64,000 nt of DNA from Scilla litardierei (lineage: Eukaryota > Streptophyta > Magnoliopsida > Asparagales > Asparagaceae): positions 106,711,262 to 106,775,261 of the forward strand of contig CM061135.1 in NCBI GenBank assembly GCA_030789695.1. Direction: 5' to 3'. Below are positions 20,150-32,842 of this stretch, in pieces. The position numbers and the translations under genes are program-made. A model generated the notes under the pieces. It was given only the letters and a program-made list of their open reading frames with translations, did no database searches and was not told where the DNA came from. Numbering within the stretch: position 1 is the first letter of the stretch; each line of letters opens with the position of its first letter.

Positions 20150-21794
20150 ATCTATATTATAAAAGAGGGATGTTATCAAGAGAAATTGGATAAGAGATAT
20201 TGGACACGAGAAATTGGATAAGAGATATCTATATTATAAAAGAGGGATGTTATCAAGAGAAATTGGAAAAGAGATATTGGAAAAGAGAAATTGGATAAGA
20301 GATATCTATATTTTAAAAGAGGGATGTTATCAAGAGAAATTGGACAAGAGATATTGGACAAGAGAAATTGGATAAGAGATATCTATATTATAAGAGAGGG
20401 ATGTTATCAAGAGAAATTGAATAAGAGATATCTATATTATAAAAGAGGGATGTTATCAAGAGAAATTGGATAAGAGATATTGGACAAGAGAAATTGGATA
20501 AGAGATATCTATATTATAAGAGAGGGATGTTTTCAAGAGAAATTGGATAAGAGATATTGGACATGAGAAATTGGATAAGAGATATCTATATTATAAAAGA
20601 GGGATGTTATCAAGAGATATTGGATAAGAGATATTGGAAAAGAGAAATTGGATAAGAGATGTCTATATTATAAAAGAGGGATGTTATCAAGAGAAATTGG
20701 ATAAGAGATATTGGACATGAGAAATTGGATAAGAGATATCTATATTATAAGAGAGGGATGTTATCAAGAGAAATTGGATAAGAGATATCTATATTATAAA
20801 AGAGGGATGTTATCAAGAGAAATTGGATAAGATATATTGGACATGAGAAATTGGATAAGAGATATCTATATTTTAAAAGAGTGATGTTATCAAGAGAAAT
20901 TGGATAAGAGATATTGGAAAAGAGAAATTGGATAAGTGATATCTATATTATAAAAAAGGGATGTTATCAAGAGAAATTGGATAAGAGATATTGGACAAGA
21001 GAAATTGGATAAGAGATATCTATATTATAAGAGAGGGATGTTATTAAGAGAAATTGGATAAGAGTTATCTTTATTATAAAAGAGGGATGTTATCAAGAGA
21101 AATTGGATAAGAGATATTGGACAAGAGAAATTGGATAAGAGATATCTATATTATAAGAGAGGGATGTTATCAAGAGAGATTGTATAAGAGATATCTATAT
21201 TATAAAATAGGGATGTTATCAAGAGAAATTGGATAAGAGATATTGGAAAAAAGAAATTGGATAAGAGATATCTATATTATAAAAGAGGGATGTTATCAAG
21301 AGAAATTGGATAAGAGATATTGGACATGAGAAATTGGATAAGAGATATCTATATTATAAAAGAGGGATGTTATCAAAAAAATTGGATTAGAGATATTGGA
21401 CAAGATAAATTGGATAAGAGATATCTATATTATAAAAGAGGGATGTTATCAAGAGAAATTGAATAAGAGATATTGGACAATAGAAATTGGATAAGAGTGA
21501 TGTTATCAAGAGAAATTGGATAAGAGATATCTATATTACAAACGAGAGATGTTATCAAGAGAAATTGGATAAGAGATATTGGACAAGAGAAATTGGATAA
21601 GGGATATCTATTATATAAATGACGGATGTTATCAAGAGAAATTGATAAGAGAATTTGGACATGAGAAATTGGATAAGAGAATTTGGATATCTATTATATA
21701 AAACAGGGAAATTGAATAAGAGAAAATATAAGAGATGAGATTTTGAGGGATAAAAGAGGAGGTGGGGAATTTTGGACATACAACCCCGGTTTTT
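20150..21794. repeat. Satellite with alternating 77-bp and 51-bp units
   Basis: The phrase AGGGATGTTATCAAGAG recurs about 20 times. Steps are mostly 74-78 bp, with 49-56 bp steps interspersed. The long unit equals the short unit plus a 26-bp piece made of two 13-bp versions of AAGAGAAATTGGAT. Each unit starts near TCTATATTATAAAA. The right end (after 21600) becomes irregular. Apparent frames on both strands follow from the repetition and are not genes. A related repeat occurs at 56074-56310. Confidence 0.9.
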
Positions 21795-21837
21795 GATTTT
21801 CATCTAAGGAGGCACCTTAGATCCTCTTTTTCCATAT
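21795..21837 (+). repeat. 43-bp direct repeat, right copy
   Basis: Identical over 43 bp to 20085-20127. It lacks the rest of the foldback element. Confidence 0.9.
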
Positions 21838-21885
21838 GAAATTTTGTATAAACTTGAAATATACACACACACATATACATATATA

Positions 21886-24411
21886 CTGGAATGTTTTCCA
21901 AGTCTTGTCCCTAAGCGCAAGATGAGTTCTGATGCAGCCTCATGGTTCGACCGCCGGGTGTCTATTAAAGAAGTAAAGGATGCAGTATTTCAAATAGGAG
22001 CGGACAAAGTGCCCGGTCCTGATGGTTTTAACGTTTTTTTTACCAGCACAACTGGTCTCTAATTGGGGATGATGTGACAACTGTGGTTCTCTCCTTCTTC
22101 AAAAATGGGGTTCTGTCCCCTCATGTTAATCACACTTTTCTTACCCTGGTGCCAAAGAATACAAAAGCAACAAATCTTGGGGATTATAGGTCGATTGCAT
22201 GCTGCAACGTAATCTACAAAATTATAAGCAAAGTATTGTGCAATAGTCTGAAAGAGGTAATTCATGATCTCATTTCTCCTAATTAAGCTGCTTTTTTGAA
22301 AGGGAGGCTTTTATCTGATTGCACTTTAATAGCACATGAAGGAATAAGGGACTTCAACAATCCCATGGGGTCTCGAGCCTGCTTAAAATTGGATCTAAGG
22401 AAGGCTTTTGACAGCGTTAATAGAGAATTTATTTACTATTTTCTCCATCAGCTGGGATTCAGGTACAAGTTCATCAATTAGATTAAGGAGTGTGTCTCAA
22501 CACCTTCATTCTCCATCATGGTCAACGGTTCTCCTGCAGGATATTTTGAAGACAACAGGGGGATCCGCCGAGGTGACCCACTATCTCCATATCTATTTGT
22601 GATAATAATGGAATCTTTCTCTCTGTTGGTAGCCAAGGCTTTCACTTCTCGCTCTATTCATCCTATGAGGAGGACGGATTATATCTCCCACTTACTGTTT
22701 GCTGATGATCTGCTAGTTTTTTGCCGGGAGAACATCCACTCTTTTAATGGGCTTAAATATTTGCTTGAAGATTTTTATAATTTCACTGGCCTCCAAGTGA
22801 ATTGGGAGAAAAGTGCGGGCATCTTTAGTAAGGGGACAAGAAATCAGGCAGGCCTAGCTGATTTATTGGGCATTAAACTGGCATCTACTATTACTACCTA
22901 TTTGGGCCTACCACTGTCATCTAAATACCCCAAGACTCCCATGTATAGCAGACTCATCGACAAATTCAGAAATACACTTATGGGCTAGTCATCCTCTTCA
23001 CTATCTATATCTTGAAGGATTGAGCTGGTAAGGACAATCATTTACGGAATGATCTCTTTTTGGATGCAAGATTTTCGCATCCCAATGGATGTATTGCGCA
23101 CTATTACCACGATTTGCAGGAGTTTTATTTGGGGATCTACAAGATCTTGGGCTTGGAATGATTCGCGCACTCCAAAGGAAGAAGGAGGGTTGCGCTCAGA
23201 CTTTTATCTGATCTCAACTTGGCTTCGGCGGTTTGCCTAACATGGAGATTGTTATTGTCAAGGAGTTCATCGGCCAGTCATATGAAGAAGAAGTATGGCA
23301 ACACAGACAATTTCTTTGCAATAAAAGGTACGGTTTTGCATTCGGTACTTGGAAGTTTATGCTTCACTGCAGAAACATATCTCAGAAGCTGATTAAAAAG
23401 AAGGTGAAGAATGGTAGAAGCACTCTATTCTGGCATGATAACTGGTTACCATGTGGGCACATCAAACTCTTACTAGACGTTCCAGCAGGGGAAAGCGATA
23501 AGTATGTTGCGGATTATTGGGATGGTAGCGAATGGGTACTTGAACCGTGCATGGAACACTTGAAGCCTCTTCTACAGAATTGTGCCATTACTTAAGGGTT
23601 AGACACATGGAGTTGGGAGCCTGGCCCCATCTTTCGGTTCAGGGATGCATGGCACGGATCAAGACGACAAGGTGATCTCTTTCCATACTACAAGCTAGTT
23701 TGATTTAATAAACATATTCCTAAAATGTCGTTGACGTTGTTGCGAGCTTTTAAAGGGAAGTTGCTGACTAAGGACAATTTCGTTAGATGGGGGCTGAATA
23801 CTAATGGGAAATGCAAGCTATGTGAAGATGAAGCGGAGGAAAACATAAAACATCCATTTTTTGAGTGCAACTTCACATGTTACATGATGTGTAGAATGCT
23901 GCTGAAGCTTGGAATCCCAAAACAAATGGCTACAAGACTGAATGATGTGGGGGATTTGTTTCTCATCAACTTCGACAAAACCAATACATTGGGGCAACTT
24001 GCTAGAATTGCACTGAGTGCCACAGTATGGCATATCTGGAGGGAAAGAAATATTCGAATTTTTGAGAATACCAAAGAGACCAAAACTCAAATATTTGAGG
24101 ACATCGCGACAGATGTCAGGATTGCTTTATAGGACCCTGATATTGAGGATGTTGAAGCAGCTAATGCACTAGCAAATTGGGGTTTTCGAGATAATGGCTG
24201 ATTTTTCTGCTTGTTCTGGTTTTAGACAGTTCCTATCTTGTATGCATAAGTTTTTGAAATGTCTGGGATGGTTAAAGTAGGGAGGAAAAACTTTAGTAGA
24301 GAGTAACGGTGCTTGTGCCCTATCCTCCCTCTTTAGAATTCCTTCTCTCTATGGAATACCACATTGTATATTGTATAGAATTTTTTAATAAAGATTTACA
24401 TTTACCTTTCA
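21886..24411 (+). pseudogene. 5'-truncated, decayed LINE (copy C)
   Basis: Plus-strand remnant of LINE ORF2 from the reverse transcriptase start (ASWFDRRVSIKEVKDAVF) through LDLRKAFDSVNREF, RRGDPLSPYLFVI and FADDLLVFC, to the C-terminal zinc-binding part (CKLCEDEAEENIKHPFFEC, WHIWRERNIRIF). It is broken by frameshifts near 22040 and in-frame stops near 22284, 22480, 22987 and 23594. The 3' UTR carries the shared core (GTAACGGTGCTTGTGCC near 24294) and ends TACCTTTCAAAA before (CA)n. The 5' end abuts ACACACACATATACATATATA. Confidence 0.9.
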
Positions 24412-24414
24412 AAA

Positions 24415-24436
24415 TACACACACACACACACACACA
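24415..24436. repeat. (CA)n microsatellite
   Basis: The tract lies at the 3' end of LINE copy C and directly before a Helitron-like remnant. Confidence 0.95.
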
Positions 24437-24680
24437 AGTCATGAACCGTGCACTCAAGAATATCCCATCAAAATCTTTGGGCACGGTTCATTTAGACATC
24501 CCCTCAAAATCTTTGTTCTTCCCAAAAATTATTTCTCCCTCCAAAATGTAAGCGAACACAAATTTAGCTTCGATGCGTGTGCAGTTCATTTAAGATATCT
24601 CCTCGAAATCTTTGTTCTCCCCAAAAATTATTTCCCCTCCAAAATTTAAACGAACATAAATTTAGCTTCGGAGCGAGCGC
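24437..24680 (-). mobile_element. Helitron-like 3' end remnant
   Basis: The plus-strand order (AAGTCATGAACCGTGC, then GGGCACGGTTCATTTA, then runs of CCCCAAAAATTATTT) matches the Helitron end at 32843-33420 in reverse orientation, with two modules of about 110 bp. The CTAG terminus is degraded here (CAAG), so it is old. Confidence 0.5.
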
Positions 24681-25219
24681 TAAACCTTGTATTTAGGTAG
24701 GAATCTAAACTTGATTTCAACATCTTAAACATAATTAACAACCAAGATTAGGTGACCTAGTGACATTTTGATTTTGAAATTTGAATAATAGATCCAAAAT
24801 TATCATCCAACATTGGGCTTCATTATGTTCGTTGACTTTAAATAAATTAATAATTACTTATCCAAAATATGTTTACATATAAATCAGAAATAAATAGGGC
24901 AAAATTGAATAAAATGGGATTACGCCTAAGGCCTGAGTTGGTAATGCCGCTAGTCAATGCACACATTTTGCTAACCAAAATGCATTTTGGGAAGAGAGAG
25001 ACGGTGCGGTTTTCAAAAGTTTTGGTTTTCCCAACAAATTCCCCCACCCAAAAGTTATGATTACATACCCTCGAAAATCTTGACCCTTGCTTTTTCCATA
25101 CAAATTTCAAAATATTGAGTTTTCCAACCAAATGGATTTCCCCTCAAAAATTTCTCAACGCTCATTTCAACCTTCCATTCCCCAAGATCAAATCTCAGCC
25201 ACGCATTATCTAGTCCTAG
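24681..25219. other. AT-rich spacer, nothing recognised
   Basis: No gene or repeat could be assigned between the Helitron remnant and the Athila-type LTR. Confidence 0.35.
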
Positions 25220-26978
25220 TGTTCGGTCCCCGGGTTTGCACCACGGGGGCACGAATCACCGCAAGTGCACGGTGAGCTATAGTGTAGAAAGATTTTCGAA
25301 CTCAGGGAGGCGATCGGTTAATGCTTAGCTTTATATGGAAGGAGGAGTGTGTGTGATCGGACGTTGTCACGATTGATTGATTGGTTGATTGTGGGAATCG
25401 AGAGTTAACTACAAATTAAACGTCTAAGGCTTTTGGTATTTCCCGCTAGGCCCTTCGGTCACGGATGCTGGGTGAAATGGCCCTACGTCGAATGATAAAT
25501 TAGGGTAGAAGTGTTACATCCGTAGATGAGAACGAGTACTTAACTTTCATTGTTCCTACTCGTCTAACGCATCCTAATGTGAAAACAAGCTCTCGCAGTC
25601 GGCTTCACACGGGAATGTGTGCATTAAGCTTGACACTTTGTCCCGCATCGCAATTCCATATCCACTCTCGTGATCTATGGATTTCGATGCTATCATATGG
25701 TTGGTTTGAGTGATCGTGCTACTTTCGTAGTCATCGGTCAGCGAATCAGGGATTGGTGGCCACCCTAGCTCTCGAATCACTCTCGTGATCGTGAACTCTA
25801 AAGACGGCCACTAAACCCAAATAGGATTCGTGGGGAATCTCCCTAGGATATGTAGCCGCCTTCGTGATACTCTGATCCAAAGGCTAATCTCCCAAAACCT
25901 TTGTTCAAACCACCATATGGCAACCCTAGATTGATCCAACATGGGTCTAACCTAACATCTGATCCCTAGGATCATAGGGATCGTCCCTAAGCCCTAGATA
26001 TACAATACTCTAACATGGCCAAAGCTCTAAATACAGTAGAAATAAAGATATGCATATCTAACCGTCAAATTGCATGAAATTAATTTCAAAAGAGAGAGGA
26101 AGAGAAATAAGAACAATGGTAAAGAAATCAAGGAAATCCAACCACAAACAAAGAAATAGATTGCAAAAGAGTTTACCAAAGAGAGCTCCCAAAATAGCTC
26201 TAAGGGTTTAGCTACAAAAAATTCCAGCTTAACCTACTATAAAAATCGTTCACTATTTATACAAAACAGTTTGGGTTCGGGTTTTACAAGAAAACCAACC
26301 CGAAACCCATTATTTTAAGTCAAATTGGAGTCTGCCGACCTACCACTCAGGCAAACACAGTGCTCGCTGGTCGAGTGATGCCTTGTGTAGCACTCTCCTT
26401 GGTGCCTGAGAAAGGGCTGCTTAGGTGAGCGAGTTGAGTCGCTTGCCCGAGTGTCATGATGCTCGGTCGAGCATAGAAAAATTCTGATTTTACAGAGTCA
26501 TTGCCTCATGTTCATTGGGCTCTTCTGACACATAGCTCGGGTGAGCCGGCTGGTTGCTCGGCCAAGCGAGCTTGCCGCTCGACCGAGCACTCTGAAGAAG
26601 TGGTTGGTGGCTCTTTGGCGTGTCACAGCTCGCCCGAGCACATCTTGCGCTCGGCCGAGCGATCTGGTATGAAATCCATCTTCAACATCCCTTCTCCATT
26701 CTACTCTTCTTTACTCCTCATCTCTTCTTCTCTCTTCTTCTACTCCTCTCCTTCGCTTCTTTGGCCTCCTTTGGTCGTCGTGGCATGGTGAGTCGAGATT
26801 TAGCGTCTAGGTTGTGTCCAAAGTCCCATATCGCTCCGAATAGTGCCAAATTTCCTGAAAACACATAAAACATCGAAAGAATCAAGAATATCGAGAAAAT
26901 CGTGATATAATATGAAAATATGGATTCGGGCGATCGATGGAAATGCATGGTAAAAACATAGAAAATATAGACACAACA
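25220..26978 (-). mobile_element. Athila-type LTR, left copy (3' LTR)
   Basis: It pairs in direct orientation with 30229-31993. On the minus strand both copies start TGTT(G/T)TG just after a polypurine AAGCTTGGGG(G/A)A and end GGACCGAACA, so TG...CA ends are present. Length is about 1.76 kb. A cluster of GCTCGRCCGAGC-type palindromes lies at about 26340-26660. Confidence 0.75.
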
Positions 26979-29900
26979 AAATTCCCCAAGCTTACCTCTT
27001 ACTCGTCCTCGAGGAAGATGAATAAAAAGTTCACCAAAGGGTGGAAACAAAGAAGTGCAAAAGAAACCAAAAGATAGGAAAGGCAATTAAATCATCTCCT
27101 CATCTCATATCACACAACAACACTTCAACTTTATTATTTAAAAATGCACTGCTCATGAGAAGTCATCAAGTCTAGCAAAGAAAATATATATAATGGACTT
27201 TCAAATGAATGTCATGAACTCGAATAAATGATATGAAGTTAGAAGGGGATTCCTATTATAGCATGCAATCAATATACAGAATCCATGATTTGAGCTCAAA
27301 TCCCCACAACTCATTCTCTAAGCAGCGAATAGTATAATGATCAACTAATTCAAGCATGCAAGATAATTTTAATTAATTTTCATAAATGAGGATGGTAAGT
27401 TCAATTAAATCCAGAAATCACCGCACTAAACTCTTTCATAATCCCTAGAAATAATCGACCTTGCCATGTCCCTATTCTATATAGAAAGTGAGGTAAAGAT
27501 GTGGGATTTTTATTTTTACAATTGTATTCGGCTATACAATTTTCTTTATATATACATACTTTTATTTTCTTATATACACGAGATAACTCAATATATACAA
27601 GAGGCGGCCTATGCATCCCAGACCAGACGGTCTTAGGGCATCTGGTTATGAAGAACCTCTTGGGCCTATTATCCGTATGTAATATTTTTTTGGTTTTTGA
27701 TTTTTCCATTTTTTTGAGATATCTGCAAACTCACGTAAACGCGATGGAATGCAAAGCACGATCAAGGATTGCAATTGACTATATACAAAAATAAAAAGCA
27801 TAGAATTGGGACATGGCTCGGTGTCAGAATATCTAGTAGATGCTACTTAAGTTTCGTGGGTTATCCAAATCCAATTGAACTACCATCCATTATGAAAATA
27901 TACGTTTTCACACAATCATGCAATTTTCACTTAATTTTCAATCAATCATGCATTTTCAAGCTTAACTGTTTCGAGGATACTTGTTGTGGAGAATATGAAT
28001 TTAAAGCATGGAAAAGCATATTAAAATGCATCCTAATCAAGGAATATCTTTAACACATGGAAGCATAGAGTTCAAAAAATTATAATCCATGCTATATAAA
28101 TATACGATGATGCACAATAGACTATGACGAATCCTATGTGAGTGTGTGAAGCAGATAATTTGAGTGTGCGCAGCTTATAGTGCAATCATAGGAGAATCAC
28201 CATTAGTCTAAATAAAAGAAAAAGAGAAAGAAATGGAAAACATGCATGCAAACAAAGAAGAAAAGAAAAAATAAAAATGATGATAAAGGGGAAAAATGGG
28301 GGGAAGTGGAACTAAAAATGGGAATAAGGAAAAAAGAATAAGTAAAAAACGATAGCACTCGTCCCACAAGCTAAACGCAGCAATGTCCTCACTGCTGAGA
28401 ATACAGGCGTCGAGACGGGAATGCTAAGGGGGTGGGTGGGATGAAAGATAAAAGAAGTTATAAAAGATGCATATGAGTATGTACAGTATGCATGTATATA
28501 CAAAAATGGAGATGATGATGTGCAGGTGATGATGATGCATAGTATGTACAATATGGATACTATGGATAACAAAAATCGACGCCAAAATGTGACTCCCCCA
28601 AGCTGTATTAAGCAAGGCCCCAAAAAGACTGATGGACACAATGATAAGAGGGGGAGACAATGGGACAACAAGAAGCTAATAAATCAGGCAGCACCACCAC
28701 CCGGTGGGGTGGTGGTGGTGGCTGAAGAATGTGAAGGATATGGTCTATCTTCTCGCTGTTCCACTGTCCAAGATCAGTGAGTGTCCCCACGGCTCTACGG
28801 AGCTCAAGAACAGCCTGCTCCACCCCCATATAATTAACCTACAATGTCAGGGGGGGCGGGAGCTGCTGGATGCTCCCCTATAAGATGTGCCACATATGGT
28901 GATTAAGGGATGCATCGGGAGTGTAGGCTGCGTAGATAGTGGGGGCAGTGGTGACAGCAGCAGTGGAGATAGGAGAAGAGGTCGAGGCAAATGTGTGTGC
29001 AGGTGAGGATAGGGTAGGTGTAGAGACGGCAGAGGTGGTGGCAGCCGCTGTGGAGACAGAAACCACCACACTCTCTGTCAAAATGACCGAGACGGTGCTA
29101 GGAATGAGTATGGTAAGGGATACATGCACAAGGGTGGTCTCAGGTGGCAGTGAGGATGTGAGGACAGGAGGATCAACTAGCAGATCATAAATAAGGACCT
29201 CAGCCGATAGGGCTTGGTCCTCGGCAAAAGTGGAGACAGAAAGATTGGCGGCAGAATCAGAAATAGGTGGTGAAACAGATGTGGCAAGGCCCTTAATAGA
29301 TGTGGAGACAGAAGGGGCCACTGCAGGCTCAGTCTGGGTCAGGGTGTGGGGTGGCTCCTCAGTATCTGTGGGAGAGGTGCTCGGCTGCTGACCAGGCTTC
29401 TACTGGGCAACCTGCTCATCATCGGGCTGCAGCTCGTAAATGGAGGGATGTGCTCCTGCACGGGGAGGATCCACTCAATCTGTTGAGGAGCCATGGCAGT
29501 CTACTCTGGGCTAAGGTGCAACATATAGTCGGTGTCATGATGCCCATGAAGATAAACCCAGTGTCGGTGACCAATGGCTCTAATAATTTGCATGTGCATA
29601 AGCACAAGCAAGGATAAAGTGGTAGGGCCCGTCGCATCAAGAAGATCCTGGAGGAGGACTATATTTGCCCTAAGGACGACGATGGTGAAAAATCCTCCTT
29701 AACAGATGGGACCCCTCTGCAAAGTAGTAGCCTAACATAAACGGTCACAGAAGATCTGCATAGAATGGTGCCATCTGGTAGCACCTCACGAGGAAGGGTC
29801 ATGCCCCGCAAAAGGACGATCAAGATAGAGGACATAGTCCCTGGCTCGTTCATACATAGAATGGTGGTGGCAAGGTGGCGTTGGGCTAGCCTAAGGCAGG

Positions 29901-30228
29901 GGTGGATGACCGAGGAGGCCTTCGAGCGGATAGTGCTGAAGGAAGGAAAACCGGAAATCCTCTCCCAAAAGCATGTAGTGTAAATAGCGGGGGGGGTATC
30001 CGAGCCAGGGGTAGAGGTGGTCTCGATGTCGGGGACTGCATGCCGGTGGAATAGGGTTCAGAGTCCATCGTAAGTGAACTCCATCTCCACGTCCAGTATA
30101 GCGAATGCAAACCCCGTGTCAGTACGACGAATTGAGCTGAGGGCCTCTAGGGTCAAGTGAATGTAAATCTTCGCCTGAAGCCCTAGAAAATTCTACCATA
30201 CCAGGTTCGCGTACGGCGCCAAAAACTT
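26979..30228 (-). mobile_element. Athila-type internal region, deleted and degenerate
   Basis: The 3.2-kb interior lies between two LTR copies. At its 5' end (minus strand, just below 30229) AGTTTTTGGCGCCGT is the start of the Athila primer-binding region; TGGCGCC matches the tRNA-Asp type site. At its 3' end a CTCGAGGACGAG phrase and a purine tract precede the LTR. No reverse transcriptase or integrase is found, so the element is non-autonomous. Confidence 0.65.
28878..30195 (-). pseudogene. Athila ORF1 (gag-like) pseudogene
   Basis: Minus-strand translation shows Athila-ORF1-like segments: IHLTLEALSSIRRTDTGF and EMEFTYDGL near 30190-30060, then HPCLRLAQRHLATTI near 29910. Frames shift several times and stops occur, so the protein is lost. 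Beyond about 29320 an open Ser/Thr/Ala-rich low-complexity stretch runs to 28878. The product would package the retrotransposon RNA. Confidence 0.55.
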
Positions 30229-31993
30229 GTTCGGTCCTGTGTTTGCACCACGGGGGCGCATATCAACGTAAGTGCACGGTGCACAATAGTATAGAACGAT
30301 TGTCAAACTTAGGGAGGAGATCGTTTAACCCTTAGATTTATATGGAAGGAGGAGAGTGTGTGATCCGGGGTTGTCACGATTGAATGATTGTGGGAATCGA
30401 GAGTTAACTAGAAATTAAACATCTAAGGCTTTCGAGATTCCCCGGTTGGCCCTTCGGTCACGGATGCTGGGTCAAATGGCCTTAGGTCGCACGATAGATT
30501 AGGGTATGAGTGTCACATCCGTAGATGAGAACGAGTACATAACTTTCGTTGTTCCTACTCGTCTAACGCATCCCTATGCGAAACTGTGCTCTTGTAGTCG
30601 GCTTCACACATGAATGCATGCATTAAGAATGACACTTGGTCCCGCCTCGCAATTCCATATCCACTTTCATTATCTACGGATTGCGACGCTATCAAATGGT
30701 TTGTTCGAGCGATCATCTACTTTTGTAGTCATTGTTCAGCAGATTGGGGATTGGTGGCCGCCCTTATCTCTCGAGTTACTCTCGTGATCGTGAACTCTAG
30801 AGATGGCCACTAAACCCAAATCGGATTTGTGGGATTCTCCCTAAGATATGGAGCCACCTTCGCGATATTCCGATCCAAAGGCTAATCCCCCAAAACCCTT
30901 GTTCAGACCACCATATGGCCACCCTAGATTGATCCAATGGGGGTCTAACCTAACATCCGATCCCTAGGTTCCTACGGATCATCCCTAAGCCCTAGATATA
31001 CACTACTCTAGCATGGCCAAAGCTCTAAATATGGTAGAAATATATATATGCATATCTAACCGGTCAAATTGCATGAAATTAATTTCAATAAAGAGAGCAA
31101 GAGAAATAAGAGCAATGGTAAAGAAATCAATGAAATCCAACCATAAACAAAGAAATAAATTGCAAAAGAGTTTACCAAATGAGAGCTCCTAAAATAGCTC
31201 TAAGGGTTTCGCTACAGTAAATTTCAGCTTAACCTACTCTAAAAATCGTTCACTATTTATAAAAACAGCTTGGGTTCGGGTTTTAAAAAAAACCAACCCG
31301 AAACCCATTATTTTAAGTCAAATTGGAGTTTACCGACCTACCACTCGACCGAGTGCAGTGCTTTCTTGGTCGAGCAGTGCCTTGTGTAGAGCACTCCTTG
31401 GTGCTCGAGAAAGGGCCGCTCGGGCGACCGAGTTGAGTCGCTCGCCCGAGAGCCATGTTTCTCGGTCAAACGTAGGAAAATTCCGATTTTACAGAGCCGT
31501 TGCCTCGCATTCATTGGGCTCTTCTGACAGCTAGCTCGGGCAAGCGGACTGGTCACTCGGTCGAGCGAGCTTGTCGCTCGACCGAGTGCCCCGAATAAGA
31601 GGTTGGCCGCTCTTTGGCACGTCACAGCTCGAATGAGCGCATCTTGCGCTCGGTCGAGCGATCTGGCATGAATTCCATCTTCAACTGCCCTTCTCCATTC
31701 TCCTATTCTTTATTCTTCATCTCTTCTTCTCTCTTCTTCTCTCTTCTCCTACTCCTCTCATTCGCTTCTTTGTCCTCCTTGGGTCATTGTGGCAAGGCGA
31801 GACGAGCTTTGGCGTCCAGGTTGTGTCCAAAGTCCCATATCGCTCTGAATCACACCGAATTTCTTGAAAACACATAAAACATAGAAAGAATCAAGAATAT
31901 CGAGAAAAGTGTGATATAATACGAAAATTGGATTCGGGCGATCGAAACGACATGGAAATGCATGGTAAAAACATAGAAAATATAAACAAAACA
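30229..31993 (-). mobile_element. Athila-type LTR, right copy (5' LTR)
   Basis: Direct partner of 25220-26978, with many substitutions and small indels. It is followed (minus strand) by the primer-binding region and preceded by a second copy of internal 3' sequence. It carries the same palindrome cluster at about 31330-31665. Confidence 0.75.
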
Positions 31994-32452
31994 AAATCCC
32001 CCAAGCTTACTTCTTGCTCGTCCTCGAGGAAGACGAAAAAATTTTTGTCGGAGGGTGGAAACAAAGAAGTGCAAAAGAAACCAAAAGATAGGAAAGGCGA
32101 CTAAATCATCTCCTCATCTCATAGCATGCAACGACACTTCAACTTTATAATTTAAAAACGCACTACTCTTGAGGATTCATCAAGTCTAGCAAAGAATATG
32201 TACAGAATGGATTTTCAAATGAATGACGTGAACTCGAATATATGATATGAAGTTAGAGGGGAATTCCTATTATAACATGCAATCAATATACAGAATCCAT
32301 GATTCGAGCTCAAATCTATACAACTCATTCTCTAAGCAGCGAATAGTATGATCAATTAATTCAAACATGCAAGATGATTTTAATTAATTTTCATAAATGA
32401 GGATGGTAAGTTCAATTAAATCTAGAAATCACCGCACTAAACTCTTTCATAA
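31994..32452 (-). mobile_element. Remnant of a second Athila-type internal 3' end
   Basis: This segment is a copy of 26979-27440, i.e. internal sequence that should precede a 3' LTR. Its presence outside the right LTR gives an internal-LTR-internal-LTR order, as formed by recombination between tandem elements. Similarity ends at about 32452. Confidence 0.6.
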
Positions 32453-32842
32453 TTAATTTTCATATATATATATATATAACATAAAATACAACTTTTTTGA
32501 ATCCTAGGTCTGACTAGGACATGCTTAATAGGACAAATAAGTTGATAGAAAGACGGCTCTGATTTAATCTTAATGAGTGAATGGTTGGGATGATAGTATG
32601 TGAAAACTTTTAGGAGAAACTTTTGGAGTGGGACCTAAATTTTTATTGCAACATTATTGATATTTGTTTAAATTTAATGCATAAAAAGCTGTGCTCTGCC
32701 TTTGAAACTTGGGACATCCATTTTCAAAGTTGTGCTGCCCTCTTACTTTTTTCATTTTTTTCATTTAGATTCCTTGTACAGTTATACGGTTGTCCAGAAA
32801 GATACTCATTTACCCTCCTCTACACACACACACACACACACA
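32453..32842. other. AT-rich segment with (AC)n at its right end
   Basis: No gene. About 32500-32620 shares phrases with 63760-63880 (TGACTAGGA, GGACAAATAAGTTGAT, GTGAAAACTTT), suggesting a second Helitron-like piece. (AC)n lies at 32823-32842. Confidence 0.4.

Noticed and set aside
20150..21794. CRISPR-like repeat array
   Set aside because: Units are tandem without unique spacers and the DNA is from a plant nucleus. It is a satellite.
24437..24500. LINE copy C target-site duplication outside the (CA)n
   Set aside because: The following sequence matches a Helitron end, and no matching copy occurs at the LINE 5' end.
28312..28829. Small genes in the Athila internal region on both strands
   Set aside because: Low-complexity frames in a degenerate element without family support.
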